From Triparma columacea (taxonomy: Eukaryota; Sar; Bolidophyceae; Parmales; Triparmaceae): a stretch of 24,404 bases of DNA. Where the stretch lies: contig BRYA01000034.1 in assembly GCA_030267965.1 (NCBI GenBank), forward strand, positions 1 to 24,404, written 5' to 3'. Numbering within the stretch: position 1 is the first letter of the stretch; every line of letters begins with the position of its first letter. The notes under the pieces were generated by a model. That model was given only the letters and a program-made list of their open reading frames with translations. It had not been told where the DNA came from and ran no database searches. Shown one piece after another: positions 1 through 9,507 of the stretch. The translations under genes and the position numbers were made by a program.

Positions 1-60
1 TACTTCTCTTTACTTCTCTTTACTTCTCTTTACTTCTCTTTACTTCTCTTTACTTCTCTT
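1..60. repeat. 10-bp tandem repeat, six perfect copies
   Basis: The decamer tacttctctt is repeated six times without error and then degrades (tacctttctc). It begins at the window edge, so the array may extend further left. It is a pyrimidine-only strand apart from one A per unit and carries no coding signal. Confidence 0.97.
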
Positions 61-860
61 TACCTTTCTCTCACACCCACACCAACACACACACCACTCT
101 ACCTTATACTCTTCTCTCCCCTACTCTTTTCTCTCAACTCTTCTAACACACTCACACTCTCTCTCCCTCTCTTTCTCTCACACACACACACACATCTCTA
201 CCTTATATCTTTTTCTTCTCTACTCTCTTCTTTTAATTCATCTAACACACTCACAAAAACTCACACTCACACACTCACACACATCTCTACCTTATACACT
301 CCTCTCCTCTACTCTCTCCTATCTACTCAACAAACACACTCACACAATCACACACTCACACACCACTCTACCTTATACACTCCTCTTCTCTTCTCTCTCC
401 TATCTACTCCTCAAACACACTCACACAATCACACACTCACACACTCACACACCCACACCTCACACCCACACCACTATACCTTATACACTCCTCTTCCCTA
501 CTCTCTTCTCTCAACTCTTCTAACACACTCACACACATTACACAACAACACTATTCCATCTTATACCCTCCTCTCTTCTACTCTCTTTTTACAACTTCTC
601 TCTCTTCTCCACAACCACACTCACACTCCTTTTATTCATCCCCATACACATCTACTACATTTACACACATCATTCCACCTTATACTCTCCTCCCTTCATC
701 TCTCACTATTTAATCCCTCTCTCTTCTCTTCACAACCACACTCACCCTCCTAAATTCATCTACATACACATTTACTACACTTACACACATCATTCAACCT
801 TACACCCTCCTCTCTTCTACTCTCCCTCCTTTACTTTTCTCACTCCTCTCAACTTCTACA
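61..860. repeat. Degenerate minisatellite array, about 80-120 bp units
   Basis: A CT/CA-rich stretch is built of about eight related units. Each carries a core like taccttatacactcctct followed by a tctactctctt-type stretch and a run of cacacactcaca. Core starts are near 100, 199, 288, 369, 477, 557, 676 and 796. The unit length is uneven because the CA part varies. No open frame of interest or RNA gene is seen. The array lies downstream of the stop of the large minus-strand gene. Confidence 0.85.
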
Positions 861-904
861 CTCACCCTCCTTTACTTTATCCCCCTACACATCCACTACA
901 CTTT

Positions 905-1200
905 TTATTATAATCACAAACCACTATAACACTTCCACAATTCTTCAAATCTTCATACCTATTTATAACACTACCACAACACTCACAAACCACTATAACA
1001 CTTCCAAAACTCTCCAAAATTTCATACACATTTACTATACTTCCATTATACTCACAAACCACTTTAACACTCCCACAATACATCTACAACCCTTCCTAAA
1101 TACTCACAAATAATTTTGCCACTTCCACAATATATTTACTACACTTCCATTATACTCACAAACCACTATAATGCTCCCACAATACATCTACGACACCTCT
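905..1200. repeat. Second minisatellite array, 52-70 bp units
   Basis: Five units share a core close to tcacaaaccactataacac, with starts near 914, 984, 1052, 1104 and 1156, and contain acacttccattatac-type linkers. The 70, 68, 52 and 52 bp spacings show two unit lengths. A 68-codon minus frame runs through it only because the repeat lacks stops in that frame. I regard the stretch as non-coding. Confidence 0.85.
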
Positions 1201-1276
1201 ACAATATTCCCAACAATACCAAATGAAATCAGTTTGTCTTACAAACGTTGCTGCCCTCTTAGTTACTCCCCCATCT

Positions 1277-4200
1277 TCATCCTTCTATTGGAACAACACT
1301 GCTTACTTTAGCCTTCCCACCTCCCACCCCTATAATATCTTTACCATCAGCGCCTCCAACACTTGCTCTCCTTATACTTGCTCTTACAGCACCTGCTAGA
1401 CCACCCTCCGCTTCAGCATCAACACTTGCTCTCCTAACGCTCTCTATTCTTCTAGCAACTCCATCTGCTGGAATGAACTCTACAGGCACCAAAGCCTTCA
1501 TCACATCAGTAAACCACTCTGGCTGCTCCTCTTCCCATTTAGCCCAGTTTAAGCCAACCCATTTCTTAATTTCTCCTTCAATTGAGACCCAATGATGCCT
1601 TGAGCATGTAAGGACTAGAAACTTTACTTTATCACTTTCGCCTTCAAGGAAAAATGCCATTGTCTTGTTCTTTGATGTCTGTGTGCTCCAGAAAGTGTGC
1701 CAGTACTTCTTCTCAATGTTCAAAAAGAAGACAGCAAAGCATAGGGTGGTAATTGGTATGAAATAGTTCACTATCAATGATGCAATATCAATTGCTTTCT
1801 CATCAACATAAGGTGATGCCAAATATATTGACACTGGCAAGCTTCCCATTGTTAACAGAAGACCAAACAACCAATAGGCTCCACCAACTTCATAAGGATA
1901 TCGAAAGTGCACCAATGAAGTGAAGTCTACAATGATCTTTGCAATCACTCTGAAAGTAATGCTATTCACAATCTCTAAGTTACCCCCTGCTGGTATCCAG
2001 TACCAAAAGTCTCCCCTTAATATTTTAACCAACATGTACAGACCAAGGTCAGCTCCAATGTAGAGAAATGCCCAACTACCTCCCATCAACCCAAGAAGAA
2101 CTATTGTTGAACATCTTATTAGAAGCATCCCTGCTGAAAAGAGCAACAAGGACACAAATACTACTGTTCTCTTGCTTGCTTTTGCTGGTATATACCCATA
2201 GAAGGCTGGTATTTCTTCTCTCTTAGCAGGGTCTGTGTCCCAGTCATAACTGATTGTTGCAGAGGCAAAGCCTGTTGTAATAGCTGACACTGCAACAGAA
2301 AGCCATGCTGAAGTTCCAACATCTTTGTCACTGGTTGCTATTGCCATAAGTTGGATGATCACTCCAGGGATTGCCTCAGCGAACATTTCAAGCACTTTCA
2401 TACATGTCATCTCCATCATTGGGTCAACAGTAGCCCCAATCTCTTGCTTTGCTCCAGTTGCCACCCTGTAAGCATCAACTGCAGGCTTAAATCCAATCAA
2501 AATTGGAAAGCACTCTAACACTACCCTGTTAATCCCCAACTTTCTGTTCTGCAACCAAACAGCCAACATTTGAATCCCCATTGATACCATCAAACTAGCA
2601 AAAGAAGCTTTGAAGTACCCCTCCTTTTCATCTCTCAAAAACATGTATGTCACATACACATCAGTTAGAAAATCTGCCATACTAGTAATAGCCCCAACAG
2701 TTACTCTTGCCTTCAACCCCCAAGGAACTTCCTCCAAAAGCCTGTAGCTAATTGTCTCAAGCATAGATCTAAACCATTCATATTCCTCGTCAAGCTCCTG
2801 TAGAGAAGAGAAATTCAAAATGAATTCATCAACTGCAGCAACTGGCTGAGTATTAATAGCCAAACTCCTAGCTAGAGACTCTCCAATCTCCCTTCCCTCC
2901 TTCTCCCCCAACTCTGCAGCCTTACCCATTACCTTCCTAAGCCCAACCAGCTTGTTCTTGACAACAGCGCCAAGCATTGGTGTGACAAACACGTACTTCT
3001 CTACAGCCTGTCTCAGAACGTAGTTTGACCCTATAAATAACCTCACTGCCTCCTCCTTTGTCATTCCCTTCTTCCTGAAACTTAATGCAACCAACAGTTG
3101 CTCACCCAACAATTTTCCAATTTTAATAGAATCTAAACCTGTATAGTCATTTGTAGTATCATTCACAGCATGTGAAGAAACCAATGCTCCTCCATTGTCC
3201 AAGCCAACACTTGCTCTCCTAATGCTTGCTCTCAAAGCACCTGCTAGGCCACCCTCAGCTTCAGCATCAACACTTGCTCTCCTAACACCCTCTCTCTTTC
3301 TAGCATCTCCAGCCTCTGGGATATATTCAACAGGCACTCTTGCTCTCATAGCGTCATCAAACCATTTTGGCTTCTCCTCCTTCCATCTATCCCAGTTTGT
3401 TTGTACCCAAGCTCTCACTTCCTCTTCAATTGACTTCCAGTGGTGCTTTGAGTTTCTGAATATTGAATCTGCCTTCAATGCATCGTCAGTTGAATCTCTA
3501 AATCGCTGTACTGTTAAGTCCTTTCCCCTTTGCAAACTGACAAAAGTGCCAAAATATTTCATCTCAGTACTCAAGAGAAAGATGAGAAAAGACACAACAG
3601 AGAATGGTATAACTGATCCAACTACTGCCCATGCCAATTTAAGCCTCTTGTCTGCAACATCTTCTCTTTCAGCTACTAATATAGCTATTGGAAGACTTCC
3701 CATTGTCAAAATAAACCCAAAGATCCAATATATACCTCCAATCTCATTTGGGTGTCTAAACTGTACAATTGAAGTGAAATCTCCCACCACTTTCACCAAC
3801 ACTCTGCTGACAATGCTACTCACTATTTCTGCATTGCCACCAACAGGAAGCCAATACCAAAAGTCTCCTCTTATTATCTTCACAAATAAGTATAGACAAA
3901 GGTCAGCCCCAATATAAAAAGAGACCCATTTACCACCAAGTAGCCCTATCACAACTATTGTCATGCACCTTATCACAAGTATACCTGCACTGAAGAACAT
4001 CATTGAACCAAATATAATAGATCTTTTGGTGGGATTTGAAGGCACAAAACCATAAAAGTCAGGCACTTGCTTTCTCTTCACTGGGTCAGTGTCCCAGTCA
4101 TAACTGATACTTGCTGATGCAAAGCCTGTTGCCAATGCTGAAACTGAAATTGAAAGCCATGCTGAAGTTCCAACAGCTTTGTCACTGGTTGCAATAGCCA

Positions 4201-7200
4201 TAAGTTGGATAATCGCTCCAGGTATGGCTTCAGCAAACATTTCAACCACTTTCATCAAAGTCAATTCTGCCATGGCGTCTACTGCTTGTCCAGCCTCTTG
4301 CTTTTCTCCCTTTGCAACCCTATAAGCATCAACAGCAGGCTTAAATCCAATCAAAATGGGAAACCACTCTCTTAACACCCTCTTCATCCCCAACTTCTTG
4401 TTTTGTCCCCAAACAATTAATATCTGAATCCCGATTGACACAACCAAACTTGCCAAAGATGCCTTAAAGTAACCATATTTCCGATCACTCAAAAACATGT
4501 ATGTCACATAAATATCAGTGAGCAAATCAACCATGCTTGTGGCAGCACCAACAGTCACCCTTGCCTTTAAGCCTAAATTTGACTTCATAAATAGATACAT
4601 AACTATCTCCTCAAGCATGGGCCTTAACCATGCTTGTTCATTCATTACTTCTTGCACTTCAGTGAATTGATGAGCCCATTCATCTACTGCATGAGCAGCA
4701 GTCAAAGTAGTCAACATTGTTGCTGTCATTGCACTCCCAATCTCCCACCCCCTGGTTTCCTCCTCACTCTTATCTTCTCCCTCATTTGTCGCTCTCCTTT
4801 TAAGGTTGTTCATGACCACAGCATACAGCAGTGTTCTCATGAAGCCGTGCTGCTCTGTAATCTCTCTCAGTGCCAAATTGGCAACAATGAACTCCCTCAC
4901 TACCTCTACTTTACTGTCCCCAACAGTCATTTCCTTCACTCTTTCCATCAGCTGCTCTCCAAACCTCCTCCCATCCTCTTTACCTGCTTCATTGCTCTTC
5001 AGCAGATTATCAAAGTAGTAAGCAGCATCAGTTGCCATGCTCAGGTGCTTAATTACACTCTTTTTGCTGGAAGCCTTTCCTAAACCCTCCTGTCTAGTCA
5101 TCATTTCAACGTTTGTCCTCGTCTGGCCAGCCTCTGAGAACCTTACAGCTGTGAGATGCCCTTCGTGTTCAACTGTGATTACAAGTGTCTTGTTGTTAAC
5201 TCTGTGAATCACAAGCTGCGATTGAACTCTACTTTTCAGGCCCCAGAAGAACGCTGCAACTTCCTTGTGGGATGCTCTCGCAGTTATTGAAGTCATTCCC
5301 CATCCCATTCCCTTCTCTGTCTTTATCGTTGTGGTTCCAGTCAACCTGCTACTGATCTCTTGGGCTCCCTCAATCTCATTAAAGTGACTTTCAATCCCTG
5401 GCGCTCCCTCAATTGCAATCTCCTCAAACTTTTGAATGATCTGCTGTCTCTTGAAGGCCTCAATCTCTTTGCTCTTGTCAAATTTCTTCCTCAAGGTTGA
5501 GAGTACTCCAAGAAACCTTGGTGCAAGCTTGTTCATAAAAGAAGAGTAGAAAACACCACCAAGGTCCACTTTTGTTGCAAAAGTCACTGATGTTTGTGGC
5601 ACACCTCCAATAAGGCCAAGTGGCTCAAACACCATTACTGTGTGAATCTTCACTAAAACATTCCCAGCCTTCACTGGAAAGTCTTCATGAAGCTCCTCTG
5701 TATCTGCATAATTGATGATAACTTTGCCATCATCTTCTTTGTACCAGGTAACTTTACTCCTTCCATCACGAGGAGCAAGTCCAGGGATGCCAAGATTCCT
5801 TGTTGAAGTGTAGTAGAGAGTGTGGGCATTGGTTTTTTTGATGTGGTACTCAGTGATCCCTAGCTCCTTTGAAGTTTTACGGAATTCTCTTGAACCAAAA
5901 TAGAACTCATAGGCAGCACACTCCTCCACACTCGCATCTACCACAGTAGTGGATAAACCAGTGCAAAGACTTTCCCCATCAACATGAACTAGCTTCATCT
6001 TGACCCTCTCATCAGGACTCTTCAGTTCATCAAAATTATCATCCTCCTTGCACTTCTCATAAAACTTCTTCCCCTTCCTGATTGCATCCTTCTCATTATC
6101 TGTATGATCTTGGGGCTCATTCTTGATGGTGTTAGCAAGAGAGGCCAGTGCAGCTTTATCAACCTCTTCGTCCTGCTTGAAGGAGTCCCTGAGCTCTGCT
6201 ATTGCACTAAGCACGTACGGGGTTGATCTGTTGACAACTTTCACAGGAATATGCCCCCCTGTGTCCATAAATTGGGTCAATGTAAGTTTACACTGGAGAA
6301 CACCATTATGGTCCTTAATGTTCTTGGCAGTGAGAATGCCACTTGTTGTTCCTCGCACAAGCTTTCCTAGATTTCCCCCATAGTCTACCTGTTCTTTAGC
6401 TGGGACAAACGCTATAGACATTGTGCCATCTTGGTGTCCCTTTTGCCACACATATCTGTTTATAAACTCTCTTTTGTGAAGAGGGAAAGGAAATTTCTTG
6501 ACTGTTGCAAACAGCTTTTCATTCACCCTTCCTTCGCCACTCTCCTTTATCTGCAGCCTTGCAGGATTCCCTTCCTCTCTGTCCACTGCCATCCTCTCCC
6601 TGCTGCAGTACTGAAAGAACCAAGCAGCTGCTTCCTCTGCTGAACAGTCGGTGGTGCACTCAGCTCTACCAAAAGTGAGTGTCTTTTTCCCTTTCTCCTG
6701 CTGCTTGTACATGATCTCCATCTTCACTCCCTCATAAGGTGACTCGAGGGGCCTCCACCCTCCTTCCTCCTCCCCACCAAAAAGCCCCTCCAAGTCCCCA
6801 AACACCTCCTTCTGGTCCTCCTCCAACGCAGTACCTTCCCTCATCCTCTCCACCAAGGCCCCCCTTACCTCAGCATCAACCTCCTTCCCGTTCCTCCTGA
6901 ACTTCTCCTGCAACCTGTTGGCCTCAACAAGCTGACTCTTTGCAAGGTAGTCAATTGCTTTGTCCATCACTGTCTTATGAATGCCACTAAATTTCAGATC
7001 AACTGTTTGAACGCGTGTCACTCTGCAGACATTTGGAGCGACCTCATTGAAGAAGTAGGCACCTCTAGTCTCTCCTAGCACAAATCCTTCCTTACTGAGG
7101 TCCTTGAAGCCTCCTCCTGGGTACTCTGTCAGTGGCACAAAAGCCAAAATGTATGATGTCTGCCCATTCTCAAGTTTAACTTCCTTCCACACAAACCAAT

Positions 7201-8608
7201 TCTCAAATAGTCGATTGGTGGCGGCAGGGACCTTCACGCCAAAATGATAGTGCATGCTTCTAGTTCCCTCAAAATCATTCCTGATAGCCCTTGGTAAGTT
7301 CCCATTGTTTTTTAAGTGCTTCTCGGATCGCGCAAATGTGTCAAGCAGAAATTGCTCTGCCAATACACCCTTTGCTGACTTGTCCACAGTGACCCCAAAG
7401 GCTGCCCACACATTGTCCCCCTCTCTCCACAGGAACTTGTCCACAGCCTCCTTCAGTGTCCCCTTGACTCTCTTCCCCTTCTTGTAGAGTGCCTCCTCCA
7501 GCCCTGCAACACTTTCAAGCATCCTGTCCTCTTCCTCAGTAAGTGTTGGCACATTGGGCGTGACCTCCACCACAAAGTGTCTTTTCCTCCTCTCATCAAT
7601 GACACCAGGCTGTCTGAACTCATCCATTACTTCATTGAGAATTCCCTTCAATGAGGTGTAGGCAGACTTGGTGTCGCTTTTCATGTCACTTTTGAGACTA
7701 GGGCGCGCAGGGCCCGCACTCTTGAAACTAGGGCGCACACTCTTGAAACTTGGGCGCGCACTCTTTGAGCTTTTGTTTGTGCTAATGCCAACTTCCGATT
7801 TTGTCTCTGTTGCTCTCTCCTCTGCCTTAAGAGTTCCCACCATGGTGACTGCAGTTTGTCCAAACTCAAAGTCAGTGAAGCTGAGCTCCCCCTCAATGAC
7901 ACCTCGCTTGACAGTCTTGTCATTTTTTAATGCTAGAATCTCGACAAGTTTTGCAGTTGCCTCGTCAGAAAGATCGTCCTCATCAAGGGGTGCCAACTCC
8001 ATGATGTTCGTCGATTTTTCAGGAGAATCGACGCTGACGTCGAGGAGAAATTCGACAAACGTATTCCCCCTGCCGTAGTGCTGCCAATGGACGAGTCTGT
8101 GAATGACTCCCTCCTCTTTGTCATACTCCTGGAGGGTCTTCCTTCGGAACTTGCCCTGCTCACAATCGGTGAGGAGAAAGTCGATGATCTTGTCGCGCTC
8201 GTCGTGGAAGACATCAGCAAGCCCCATAACCTTCACATCGACGCCGGTAGAATTGTCGATCAGGCCTTCAACGGCTCCTCTCTCCTCAAGAAGCTTCACA
8301 AGTTTGCCTTGCTCAGGTCCAAGAGCTGCGTAATCGATATCTACGGTGCCATGTATTGCGGAGGGTGTGTGATTGGAGCCTGAAGGGGGCTCGGTTGTCT
8401 TCAGCAGGACATTATCGTACTCCTTCGAGGCGTTGTCGTCTGGTTGACTACCATCACCGGGAGGAGCCTCTTGGTCTGGAGCATCAATCCTGTGGGGAGG
8501 TTTCTCCTCCTCCATGCCTTTGAAAGAGAGATCTTCGCGATCGCTTCCCCCGCGTTGGTCCGTTGACGATCTACTTTCCTCGCTGAGCTCCATGACGCGG
8601 CGATCCAT
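1277..8608 (-). CDS. Multi-START-domain protein fused to two tandem XK-related-like membrane modules
   Basis: A single uninterrupted 2443-residue frame from ATG at 8608 to TGA at 1277-1279. Residues 1-330 are charged and low-complexity, with K-S-x-R-P-S-F-K mini-repeats near 273-312. START-like lipid-binding domains follow at about 362-569, 620-810 and 862-1044; the second is clearest, ending in a helix with S-T-P-Y-V-L-S-A-I-A-E-L. A weaker fourth copy may span 1084-1205. Then come two homologous membrane modules, about 1345-1683 and 1963-2307, each with roughly eight hydrophobic segments and the landmarks GLKARVTVGA, D-L-L-T-D-x-YVTYMFL, FPILIGFKPAVDAYRV, E-M-F-A-E-A-I-P-G and ISYDWDTDP. 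The D-x-x-TD and E-x-F-x-E-x-x-P-x-x-x-x-QL pattern recalls XK-related lipid scramblases; that homology is inference. Each module ends in a tail with two RRASV sites. Likely an integral membrane protein binding or moving lipids; substrate unknown. Unlike the other genes here it shows no intron and its 3' half is AT-richer. Confidence 0.85.
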   Translation of the reverse strand: MDRRVMELSEESRSSTDQRGGSDREDLSFKGMEEEKPPHRIDAPDQEAPPGDGSQPDDNASKEYDNVLLKTTEPPSGSNHTPSAIHGTVDIDYAALGPEQGKLVKLLEERGAVEGLIDNSTGVDVKVMGLADVFHDERDKIIDFLLTDCEQGKFRRKTLQEYDKEEGVIHRLVHWQHYGRGNTFVEFLLDVSVDSPEKSTNIMELAPLDEDDLSDEATAKLVEILALKNDKTVKRGVIEGELSFTDFEFGQTAVTMVGTLKAEERATETKSEVGISTNKSSKSARPSFKSVRPSFKSAGPARPSLKSDMKSDTKSAYTSLKGILNEVMDEFRQPGVIDERRKRHFVVEVTPNVPTLTEEEDRMLESVAGLEEALYKKGKRVKGTLKEAVDKFLWREGDNVWAAFGVTVDKSAKGVLAEQFLLDTFARSEKHLKNNGNLPRAIRNDFEGTRSMHYHFGVKVPAATNRLFENWFVWKEVKLENGQTSYILAFVPLTEYPGGGFKDLSKEGFVLGETRGAYFFNEVAPNVCRVTRVQTVDLKFSGIHKTVMDKAIDYLAKSQLVEANRLQEKFRRNGKEVDAEVRGALVERMREGTALEEDQKEVFGDLEGLFGGEEEGGWRPLESPYEGVKMEIMYKQQEKGKKTLTFGRAECTTDCSAEEAAAWFFQYCSRERMAVDREEGNPARLQIKESGEGRVNEKLFATVKKFPFPLHKREFINRYVWQKGHQDGTMSIAFVPAKEQVDYGGNLGKLVRGTTSGILTAKNIKDHNGVLQCKLTLTQFMDTGGHIPVKVVNRSTPYVLSAIAELRDSFKQDEEVDKAALASLANTIKNEPQDHTDNEKDAIRKGKKFYEKCKEDDNFDELKSPDERVKMKLVHVDGESLCTGLSTTVVDASVEECAAYEFYFGSREFRKTSKELGITEYHIKKTNAHTLYYTSTRNLGIPGLAPRDGRSKVTWYKEDDGKVIINYADTEELHEDFPVKAGNVLVKIHTVMVFEPLGLIGGVPQTSVTFATKVDLGGVFYSSFMNKLAPRFLGVLSTLRKKFDKSKEIEAFKRQQIIQKFEEIAIEGAPGIESHFNEIEGAQEISSRLTGTTTIKTEKGMGWGMTSITARASHKEVAAFFWGLKSRVQSQLVIHRVNNKTLVITVEHEGHLTAVRFSEAGQTRTNVEMMTRQEGLGKASSKKSVIKHLSMATDAAYYFDNLLKSNEAGKEDGRRFGEQLMERVKEMTVGDSKVEVVREFIVANLALREITEQHGFMRTLLYAVVMNNLKRRATNEGEDKSEEETRGWEIGSAMTATMLTTLTAAHAVDEWAHQFTEVQEVMNEQAWLRPMLEEIVMYLFMKSNLGLKARVTVGAATSMVDLLTDIYVTYMFLSDRKYGYFKASLASLVVSIGIQILIVWGQNKKLGMKRVLREWFPILIGFKPAVDAYRVAKGEKQEAGQAVDAMAELTLMKVVEMFAEAIPGAIIQLMAIATSDKAVGTSAWLSISVSALATGFASASISYDWDTDPVKRKQVPDFYGFVPSNPTKRSIIFGSMMFFSAGILVIRCMTIVVIGLLGGKWVSFYIGADLCLYLFVKIIRGDFWYWLPVGGNAEIVSSIVSRVLVKVVGDFTSIVQFRHPNEIGGIYWIFGFILTMGSLPIAILVAEREDVADKRLKLAWAVVGSVIPFSVVSFLIFLLSTEMKYFGTFVSLQRGKDLTVQRFRDSTDDALKADSIFRNSKHHWKSIEEEVRAWVQTNWDRWKEEKPKWFDDAMRARVPVEYIPEAGDARKREGVRRASVDAEAEGGLAGALRASIRRASVGLDNGGALVSSHAVNDTTNDYTGLDSIKIGKLLGEQLLVALSFRKKGMTKEEAVRLFIGSNYVLRQAVEKYVFVTPMLGAVVKNKLVGLRKVMGKAAELGEKEGREIGESLARSLAINTQPVAAVDEFILNFSSLQELDEEYEWFRSMLETISYRLLEEVPWGLKARVTVGAITSMADFLTDVYVTYMFLRDEKEGYFKASFASLMVSMGIQMLAVWLQNRKLGINRVVLECFPILIGFKPAVDAYRVATGAKQEIGATVDPMMEMTCMKVLEMFAEAIPGVIIQLMAIATSDKDVGTSAWLSVAVSAITTGFASATISYDWDTDPAKREEIPAFYGYIPAKASKRTVVFVSLLLFSAGMLLIRCSTIVLLGLMGGSWAFLYIGADLGLYMLVKILRGDFWYWIPAGGNLEIVNSITFRVIAKIIVDFTSLVHFRYPYEVGGAYWLFGLLLTMGSLPVSIYLASPYVDEKAIDIASLIVNYFIPITTLCFAVFFLNIEKKYWHTFWSTQTSKNKTMAFFLEGESDKVKFLVLTCSRHHWVSIEGEIKKWVGLNWAKWEEEQPEWFTDVMKALVPVEFIPADGVARRIESVRRASVDAEAEGGLAGAVRASIRRASVGGADGKDIIGVGGGKAKVSSVVPIEG
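1340..4900 (-). repeat. In-gene tandem duplication, about 1.85 kb period
   Basis: The 3' half of the large gene consists of two copies of one segment, about 1340-3000 and 3190-4900. Matching landmarks are offset by 1848 bp (ccaacacttgctctcct at 1356 and 3204) and about 1854 bp (agcatcaac at 2471 and 4325), so small in-frame indels have accumulated. The DNA similarity is plain over the whole length; the first 80 or so bases differ at only a handful of positions. Protein order is the same in both copies: helical spacer, membrane module, cytosolic linker with H-H-W-x-S-I-E, RRASV tail. Confidence 0.9.
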
Positions 8609-9507
8609 GCTGCCTCTGCAGAATTCTCAAACCTAGAGGAAGGATGTTAAGCGGGGAGGGGGCAAGATGAGTTAGTTACTCCCTTAAAACTTGAATACGA
8701 CCGGTCCTCTGAGGGAAATTAATCCAAAAAAGACGACGACGTCATCCAAAAACACACGACGTGTTTCATAAACCCCCCCTCCTTGGCCTCTTGCCATCTC
8801 CATCTCGGGCCACTTTGCAAATCACATCACTCCACGCGTAAAAAGAGCTTTTGCGTCAAATAACTCTTGGTCGTTCCCCGTCTCCCTCCTCCTAACTCAC
8901 TATTTTGTTGCTTCGTCAGGTTAAAGGTGAGAGATCGATAGAGAATTTGCCTGCTGTTGGTTCCCCCAAGGTCGTTAAAAATTCCGAAGGTTTTGACCAG
9001 TTTCGCCCCATGATAAATAATTGTAAATTATGGCGCAAACAAATCGATGAGGTTTACATATGCTGCGGAGCCTACCGCTGCAGTCAGTAGTTCGCTCAGT
9101 CTCATTGCCTTCACTCTCGTTGATTCTGTAATCCCCCCCTCTTCTCTCCCCAATTCCAACCCCCCCTTCCCCCCCGCGATCGTCCAAGCCACGGGGAGCT
9201 TGAGAATTTGCCTACTGTTGTTGTTCCTCAAGTCGTTAGGTCCGGAATTCCAATAAGGTTTTGACCATTTTCGCCCTTCTGGTAGTCTTTCCAACAACAA
9301 ATTCCCCCCGTCCCTTGTTACCCCATATTACCAACGCCTCTCCAATGCTCGACCTATGCTCATCGCCCCTCTCTCCATGACCTCAATCACACCTCATTGC
9401 TAAGATGTAAATAAAAAATGAAGATTCAATAAAACCTCCTACGTTAATTTTCTTGTTTTTCCCTCTTTCGCTTGCTCTTTCCGACCGGTTAATCCCTCTT
9501 CCACAAC
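8609..9507. other. Intergenic region upstream of the large START gene
   Basis: About 900 bases lie between the ATG of the large minus-strand gene and the stop of the next minus-strand gene, so this must hold the promoter of the large gene. A gacgtcat element (CRE/bZIP-like core) occurs near 8739. AT-rich text with aataaa-type hexamers on the plus strand lies around 9405-9435. Short frames on both strands here have no family features and I take them as chance. I see no tRNA or rRNA. Confidence 0.6.
8941..9280. repeat. Imperfect direct repeat pair, about 75 bp, 261 bp apart
   Basis: The block at 8941-9009 (gagaatttgcctgctgttg to ttttgaccagtttcgcccc) recurs at 9202-9278 (gagaatttgcctactgttg to ttttgaccattttcgccct). 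Both copies share a ctcaag/cccaag-gtcgtta middle and a ccgaa/ccggaat step. The second copy is a few bases longer. It may be a relic of a local duplication or the two ends of a decayed insertion. Confidence 0.75.

Noticed and set aside
877..1083. Minus-strand 68-codon frame with repeated V-I-V-V-C-E-like segments
   Set aside because: It lies wholly in a minisatellite; the repeated peptide only reflects the DNA repeat, and no start context or family feature supports a gene.
905..1200. CRISPR-like pattern of repeats with spacers
   Set aside because: Repeats are imperfect, the linkers are themselves related, spacing is uneven (52-70), and the window is eukaryotic.
3195..3917. Plus-strand 240-codon frame
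   Set aside because: Antisense shadow of the first membrane module of the large minus-strand gene; no independent features.
1277..8608. Two separate genes (START part and membrane part)
   Set aside because: The frame is continuous with no stop, and domain linkers read through without low-quality or frameshift signs.
8609..9507. tRNA, snRNA or another small RNA gene in the longest spacer
   Set aside because: No cloverleaf arms, A/B box pairs or snRNA motifs could be recognised by eye on either strand.
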